From Caballeronia sp. SBC1 (lineage in GTDB: Bacteria > Pseudomonadota > Gammaproteobacteria > Burkholderiales > Burkholderiaceae): DNA of 64,000 nt. Positions 59,178 to 64,000 of this stretch are shown here, one piece after another (within the stretch, counting starts at the first letter, position 1; the number at the start of each line of letters is the position of its first letter). The DNA lies in assembly GCF_011493005.1 (NCBI RefSeq), contig NZ_CP049156.1, forward strand, positions 2,852,001 to 2,916,000, in the 5' to 3' direction. The translations under genes and the position numbers were made by a program. Below the pieces are notes generated by a model that worked only from the letters and a program-made list of their open reading frames with translations, did not search any database and had not been told where the DNA came from.

Positions 59178-59401
59178 CGCTCCGACTCCTAGGCTGAGAT
59201 TTAGCCTGGCAGCGCCTGTGCCTCAGGCAATCAAGATGCTGCGAATGCTCCCTTATCGAGTGAGGCCTGCACGCCATTGCAGTGCGCACACATCTCACGG
59301 TGCCGAAGCAAACGCCGCGCCCACAGCGGCGCCGACCACATCCATAAAGGTATGGTCTTTGCGCCGGTCTACTCATTAAAAAAAATGGAGCGATTGGAAC
59401 A

Positions 59402-60226
59402 ATGGACAGCACGAATCACACTTTCGACCGGGCAGCGCCCGCAGAAGCCGCCTTCGAAGGCTACGTCAATCCCATCGTCGCCGAAGCCATCGAACACGCT
59501 TCCGCTCTTGAGGACGGCGCGGACGCTGAAACGCTCCACAAACTTCGCATTGCGTTGCGCCGGTTGCGAACGCTTCTCTGGGCATATCGGCCAATCCTCA
59601 ATGGAGAATTCGACAATGAGCAGCGTGCGCTATTCAAGTCCCTCGCCAATGCAGCGGGCAACACGAGGTATTGGGACATACTGATTAGTCTTGTGGAGAA
59701 AAATGGCGAAGCTGCATTGCTGGAAGCTCTAAAACGAAACCGCAATGAAACTGCGAAAAAGAGCGTCGAGACGCTGCGCAACAACGAGCTTGGCAACTTC
59801 CTTCAGGAATCGGTAAACGAAGTACATCGCGAGCTTACGAACGCGCCAGACTGCACACCGCTCAAAAAATTTGCACGGAAACGAGTAAAAGCCGCACAGG
59901 AGCAACTGAAGAGGCGGATGCGGCACGCTCGCAAAGTCGGCAGTTCTGACTACGACTCGTACCATGACGTGCGTAAGGCCGGTAAGAAAGTGCGTTACCT
60001 CATCGAGTTTTTCGAGCCGCTTCTCGGTAAAACGCAACGCAAAAGCATGAAAAGCTTGAAGCGATTGCAAAAGCTCTTTGGCGCGCTGAACGATGTGGTC
60101 GCGAGCCATGAGCTTCTTTCCGCACATCGCGCCTCTCTGCCGCGCGGCGCAAACGCGAAGGACGCCCTTCGCTCGCTAAAAAAAGAACAGAAGCGCCGGA
60201 TAAATGCAGTGGCGAAATTTCTGTAA
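59402..60226 (+). CDS. CHAD-domain protein
   Basis: The 274-residue helical protein has the conserved histidines and basic clusters of CHAD: LHKLRIALRRLRTLLW, RKAGKKVRYLIEFFEP and LQKLFGALNDVVASHEL. CHAD proteins bind inorganic polyphosphate and associate with polyphosphate granules, here without the CYTH triphosphatase domain. GGAGCG precedes the start region. It stands alone. Confidence 0.85.
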   Translation: MDSTNHTFDRAAPAEAAFEGYVNPIVAEAIEHASALEDGADAETLHKLRIALRRLRTLLWAYRPILNGEFDNEQRALFKSLANAAGNTRYWDILISLVEKNGEAALLEALKRNRNETAKKSVETLRNNELGNFLQESVNEVHRELTNAPDCTPLKKFARKRVKAAQEQLKRRMRHARKVGSSDYDSYHDVRKAGKKVRYLIEFFEPLLGKTQRKSMKSLKRLQKLFGALNDVVASHELLSAHRASLPRGANAKDALRSLKKEQKRRINAVAKFL

Positions 60227-60414
60227 AGGCCTAGCGACCGTGGCTCTCGCCAGGCATACCGTCTGGCTCCCACTGACCGGTCGCGGGCAGCGTCATTCTT
60301 GAAACACGACGACTGACCAGGCTTCCCGACTGGTACGTTGGCACGCAGGGCGGCGGTTTTTAGGCGCGTGTGCCCGGATGCTCCCCGTCCTCCCCACCGA
60401 ACACCAATCGAACG

Positions 60415-63400
60415 TCATTCCGAAACTAATTGTTCTTCGACACTCTCGTCGCGTTCTCCATTCCATTCCCGGTACTCGACCAGAGCAGGTACGCGTTCAA
60501 TTGCGCCAAGCGCTTCAATGCCGAGTGCGTGCATCTTCGCGAGCAGGTCGTTAAGTACGTCTTGCCGGCGCATCGACCATGTGGATGCGAAACAGCGCCA
60601 AAATACCCACCCAGCGCGTTCTAGCACACGCTGCCGGCCAATGTCGGCCTGCCAGCGGTCCGGACCATGGAATTCGTCGCCGTCCAGTTCAATAGCGAGA
60701 CGCGCATCGTTCGCGCCCTCCACCACCATATCGATGCGAAATGCGCCTGCCTTGACCTGGGGAATGACGCGGTAGCCACGATTCACAAGCTCGGTGTACA
60801 CGTCGCGCTCAAAGCCCGATTCGCACAAATCGATGAGGCTCTTTTCTTCCTCCCGGTCGCCTTGTCGCTCGACTGGCATAGAAAAATGCTGGAGCAGCCC
60901 CGCTCGCAGGTCCTTGCCTGACGCGGACAGCTCTGAGAGCTTGACCGAGCGCACGAGGTACATCCGGTCTTGCGCGCGGCTTGCGGCCACGTTGAAGCGC
61001 TGCTCGGACGACTGGTCGGAGAGAGCGCGGGTACCTGACGAGTCGATGACGAGCGATAGGAAGATGATGTGACGCTCTGCTCCTTGGAAGGTCCTGGCAT
61101 CGCCGCATGCGAACTTCCGCCGATGAAGCTCCGCAGCGTCGCAGCGCTCACGCACGAGTGTGTCAATGTACTTGCCCTGCTCGGGCCCGAGGAGCGTCAC
61201 GACGCCGAGGGTGCGATTCTCGAATTGCGGATTGGTGATGATGGCTTGAATTTCAGCGACGATTGCTTCTGCCTCCGCCTTATTGATGTCCTTCTTGTCT
61301 CGTACCCCGGCCGGCACGTAAATATCCACAAGCGGCGGGTCAATGCGCTGGCTCATTTTGGGAATGCGCAAGGGCTGGATGAAATCTTTATAAAAGTGCT
61401 TGTTGCTGTATCCGATGATGGGCGGCACGCAGCGGAAGTGCTCTCGAAGCATGACTTTCTGTGCGGCGAACACCGTCGAGGCGATGTCATAGAGCGACTT
61501 CTCCGGCGTAAGTACCGCTGCGTATGGTTGGTCAGCGAGGAAACGGTCCTTGAGTTCCTGGATGCGCACGGCTGAAATAAAGCTCCCGTCCGGCGATACC
61601 TGGCGGTCATCTCCCACAACCAAAATCTTTTTGCCGCGCAGCACTGCCGGGAGCGCCCACAAGTCCGACTGCGATGCCTCGTCGACAATCACCAGGTCAA
61701 ATGCGCCCAAGGTTGCGGGAAGCGTTTCCGACACTTTCGCGTGGCTCATGACCCAACAAGGCACCGCATCCTGCGCATCGTGCATGGCCTTCTGGGCGTC
61801 GCGGCGGTGACGAACGGCGTTAGGGCCTGTGCCGGCGCCGATACGGCGAATAGCGGTACGGTATGTCTCTAGTGCGGACAGGACCTTGGGCGTGGCGTTC
61901 ATTTTGGTCGAGAGCCAAGCGGACTTCGACACCATGCTTGAATACAGACGAGAAAGCCCTGCCTCTGCGTCGCGACGCTCGCCTGCGAGTACCCGCAGTT
62001 CTTCCCGCGCTTCAATGCTGTCCAGATAGTTACGAACTCGAGCCCAGTTCCAAGCCTCCCGCCAGTGGGCAGGCCATGTGAGGTCTTCTCCTGCAGCGTG
62101 TACAGGCACGCTGCGTAGACGCGAAGCCAGACGAACTGCGCCAGCCGTTTCAATCTTCTTGCTGTGAGTGCGAACTACCTCGAGTTCGATGAAAAGCCCT
62201 TCAATGCGACGCAATTCAGCAACGAGTTCAGCGTACTCGGATGCCGCCTTGTCGGCAGTGAGTGCAGAGTCGCCAAGCCGAGTTTCCGCGAAGTTCCGGA
62301 GGCGCTCGGCAACCGGACCGCGCGTACCCGCAAGCTTTTCACGCAAGATGGAAAGGTTCGTGGTTGCCTGCGCGAGTTCCACTCGACTCAAGTGTTGGCG
62401 CAGATACTCGCGCACACGCGCTAGCTGCTTGGAGCCGCCTCGCAGGTCTTCAACCGGCGGCTCGGCGAAAACCTTGTCGGCCGCCGCCGCGAGATGCACA
62501 TCGTGGTTTGTCGCGAACTTATGTGCTTTGCGAGCGGCGATGGTGACGCGCTCGATGTTCCTCAATTGTGTCACGCTCGGCGTAAGCCGAGGCACCGCAA
62601 GTGCGTCGGCGAACTCATTCCAGCGGGCGCAGAAAGATGCGACTTTGTCGTGCAGGGCGACATAGCTGAAAACGTGCTGCCAATCCGACTCGTTTTTCGG
62701 CTCGATTTCCGAAATTCGGATGGCCGCGACTTTTTCTTTGGCGTCGCCGACACCCATGGCGAACATACCAAAAGGCTTACCGGTCGTGGCCGCTCGCTCC
62801 AGTGCCTCTTTCACCTTCGCTGACGCAAGTGCGGCCTCGTCGATTTTGACAGGACGCTGCATGAAGGCAGAGCGTGCCTCCATCAGTTGGTCAGACTCGG
62901 TGAAGAGCGCCTCTAAAGCGGTGCGTTCTGTGGAGTGGTCGGCGCGACGGCATTTGCGGCGCAACTCGAACGGCCAGGTTTCCTCCGTCTCTTCAATTTC
63001 GGCCGCGAGCGTTATCGCCGCATCTACGTTCGGTAGCATCTCCCGCGCGTGTTGGTAGACGTCGTCGGTCGTCGCCCGCAGGGCAAGCAGCGTGCCCTTC
63101 GCCTCGGCCTCTCGCAGGCTGGCGATATTGAGCATGACCGTATGCAACCGACGCACGTCATCTACTGCCAAAAGACTCGCACTCGACGGCAGCTTGGACG
63201 AAACGTATTCGAGGTCCGGGCCGAGGGTTCTTCTCGCCTCCCGCAACGCGCCGACCTCGTCCGCGACAAGCGGCGGGGCATGCTCGGCCTCGAGCGAAAG
63301 TAAGTCGTCAAACCATGAATAGGTCTTTTCGCCTTCGATGACAAGCTCAGCCATTTTTTGCGCACGCATTGGGACGCCATCGACCTGGATGTCGGACAGC

Positions 63401-63999
63401 TGTGTCATCGCAATTTCGTCGATGCGGTGGTCGATTCGGTGCATGGCCTCGTGGGCACGGTCGATATCGGAGAGGTTTGCCTTGATTTGGCTTGCCACCA
63501 CGTCAGGATTCATTTGACTCACATGGTGGATGATTGCCTCAATGCTGGCCTGGAATTGCTGCATCCCCTGCCGGTCGCCGGAAAGCAGCGCCACGGTCAA
63601 AGGCCGTACTTCCTCTGGAATCTTTTCCTGCAGCAGCTCAAGCGCCTTCTCACCCTTCGAAGTCACGAGAATTTTCTTCCCGTTCGCCAGGTAGTGGCAA
63701 ATGATGTTGGCGATGGTGTGGGTCTTGCCAGTCCCTGGTGGCCCTTGAACCGCGACGCCGTCCGAGCGCTCCAACTGCTCGACGATGGTCACTTGCTCAT
63801 GGTTATACGGCAGCGGGAAAAACAGCTCTTTCGGCTTGCCAGAAGAAGCGCCAGATGCGCCGCCAGCGAGACCACGGAATGAGACCGCGTCGTAGCTGAC
63901 TTTTTCATCGGAGGGCGCTGTCACAAGAGCAAGGGGCCCCTCGGGAATCTCGGCGCCGGCTTTGAGACGCGCTTTGAGACGCTCGATGTCCTCGTGCAA
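60415..63999 (-). CDS. Superfamily 1 helicase with C-terminal Vsr-like nuclease domain (5' end outside window)
   Basis: The frame is open to the right edge; 1194 residues are visible and the start is outside. It has Walker A VQGPPGTGKTHTIANI, Walker B VIVDEASQSDLW, LVVGDDRQVSP, and the late motif RFNVAASRAQDRMYLV. It resembles COG1112-type DNA2-like helicases. The C-terminal part is a PD-(D/E)XK Vsr-like domain (RIDMVVEGANDARLAIELDGDEFHGP, then RVLERAGWVFWRCFAS). Helicase-Vsr fusions such as the Hhe-type proteins occur in defence islands, which suggests anti-phage activity. Confidence 0.82.
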   Translation of the reverse strand: MHEDIERLKARLKAGAEIPEGPLALVTAPSDEKVSYDAVSFRGLAGGASGASSGKPKELFFPLPYNHEQVTIVEQLERSDGVAVQGPPGTGKTHTIANIICHYLANGKKILVTSKGEKALELLQEKIPEEVRPLTVALLSGDRQGMQQFQASIEAIIHHVSQMNPDVVASQIKANLSDIDRAHEAMHRIDHRIDEIAMTQLSDIQVDGVPMRAQKMAELVIEGEKTYSWFDDLLSLEAEHAPPLVADEVGALREARRTLGPDLEYVSSKLPSSASLLAVDDVRRLHTVMLNIASLREAEAKGTLLALRATTDDVYQHAREMLPNVDAAITLAAEIEETEETWPFELRRKCRRADHSTERTALEALFTESDQLMEARSAFMQRPVKIDEAALASAKVKEALERAATTGKPFGMFAMGVGDAKEKVAAIRISEIEPKNESDWQHVFSYVALHDKVASFCARWNEFADALAVPRLTPSVTQLRNIERVTIAARKAHKFATNHDVHLAAAADKVFAEPPVEDLRGGSKQLARVREYLRQHLSRVELAQATTNLSILREKLAGTRGPVAERLRNFAETRLGDSALTADKAASEYAELVAELRRIEGLFIELEVVRTHSKKIETAGAVRLASRLRSVPVHAAGEDLTWPAHWREAWNWARVRNYLDSIEAREELRVLAGERRDAEAGLSRLYSSMVSKSAWLSTKMNATPKVLSALETYRTAIRRIGAGTGPNAVRHRRDAQKAMHDAQDAVPCWVMSHAKVSETLPATLGAFDLVIVDEASQSDLWALPAVLRGKKILVVGDDRQVSPDGSFISAVRIQELKDRFLADQPYAAVLTPEKSLYDIASTVFAAQKVMLREHFRCVPPIIGYSNKHFYKDFIQPLRIPKMSQRIDPPLVDIYVPAGVRDKKDINKAEAEAIVAEIQAIITNPQFENRTLGVVTLLGPEQGKYIDTLVRERCDAAELHRRKFACGDARTFQGAERHIIFLSLVIDSSGTRALSDQSSEQRFNVAASRAQDRMYLVRSVKLSELSASGKDLRAGLLQHFSMPVERQGDREEEKSLIDLCESGFERDVYTELVNRGYRVIPQVKAGAFRIDMVVEGANDARLAIELDGDEFHGPDRWQADIGRQRVLERAGWVFWRCFASTWSMRRQDVLNDLLAKMHALGIEALGAIERVPALVEYREWNGERDESVEEQLVSE

Positions 64000-64000
64000 G

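Overview
The window is GC-rich DNA from a betaproteobacterium of the Burkholderiaceae, most likely Paraburkholderia or Caballeronia. The basis is the one-piece tmRNA with the tag ANDETFALAA, the ompA-ubiG-gph-ssrA order, the formate dehydrogenase operon and the protein sequences of the housekeeping genes. It has two parts.

Positions 1 to about 27,459 are ordinary chromosome. From left to right: the end of an OmpA-family porin, ubiG, gph, ssrA (tmRNA), a glycosyltransferase, a small secreted protein, a divergent regulator with the NAD-dependent molybdenum formate dehydrogenase operon fdsGBAD, an FAD monooxygenase, an ArsR/CDF metal-efflux pair, a TPR-glycosyltransferase protein, a metabolite:proton symporter, a GNAT acetyltransferase, a decayed DUF2968 gene, a class I glutamine amidotransferase (PuuD-like), a CPA2 antiporter, a PII protein, and NAD synthetase.

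The backbone stops abruptly at about 27,459, where a DUF482/FemAB-like acetyltransferase gene loses its 5' part. From there to the window's end everything looks accessory and defence-rich. It holds a short reverse transcriptase with an overlapping 47-codon membrane ORF, a complete Hachiman system (hamA, hamB), a 2-TM protein and a PD-(D/E)XK nuclease. A GIY-YIG protein follows, then a cluster of two YaaW-like proteins, a WYL regulator and glycine-zipper membrane proteins. After that come an HNH nuclease gene split by an IS3-family element, a dead tyrosine recombinase, a serine hydrolase, and a large DUF4238/SEC-C protein split by an IS21-family element. A NucS-like PD-(D/E)XK protein, a patch of two-component and stress-gene fragments (response regulator, broken YihY, CHAD) and a superfamily 1 helicase with a C-terminal Vsr-like nuclease domain close the window. 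The helicase gene runs off the right edge.

The best candidate for an undescribed system is 37,326-43,468. A WYL-domain regulator is transcribed away from a four-gene operon: coiled coil plus Gly/Ala-rich hydrophobic core, a second zipper-like membrane protein, a 54-residue membrane peptide, and a YaaW-like protein with a C-terminal zinc ribbon. The shared control region holds two matching GACA-N5-TGTCCC dyads, and a second YaaW-like paralog lies on the other side of the regulator. The second candidate is the reverse transcriptase with its coupled small membrane ORF at 28,096-28,984. Both IS insertions can be undone on paper using exact target duplications, which restores a 306-residue HNH protein and an 806-residue DUF4238 protein.
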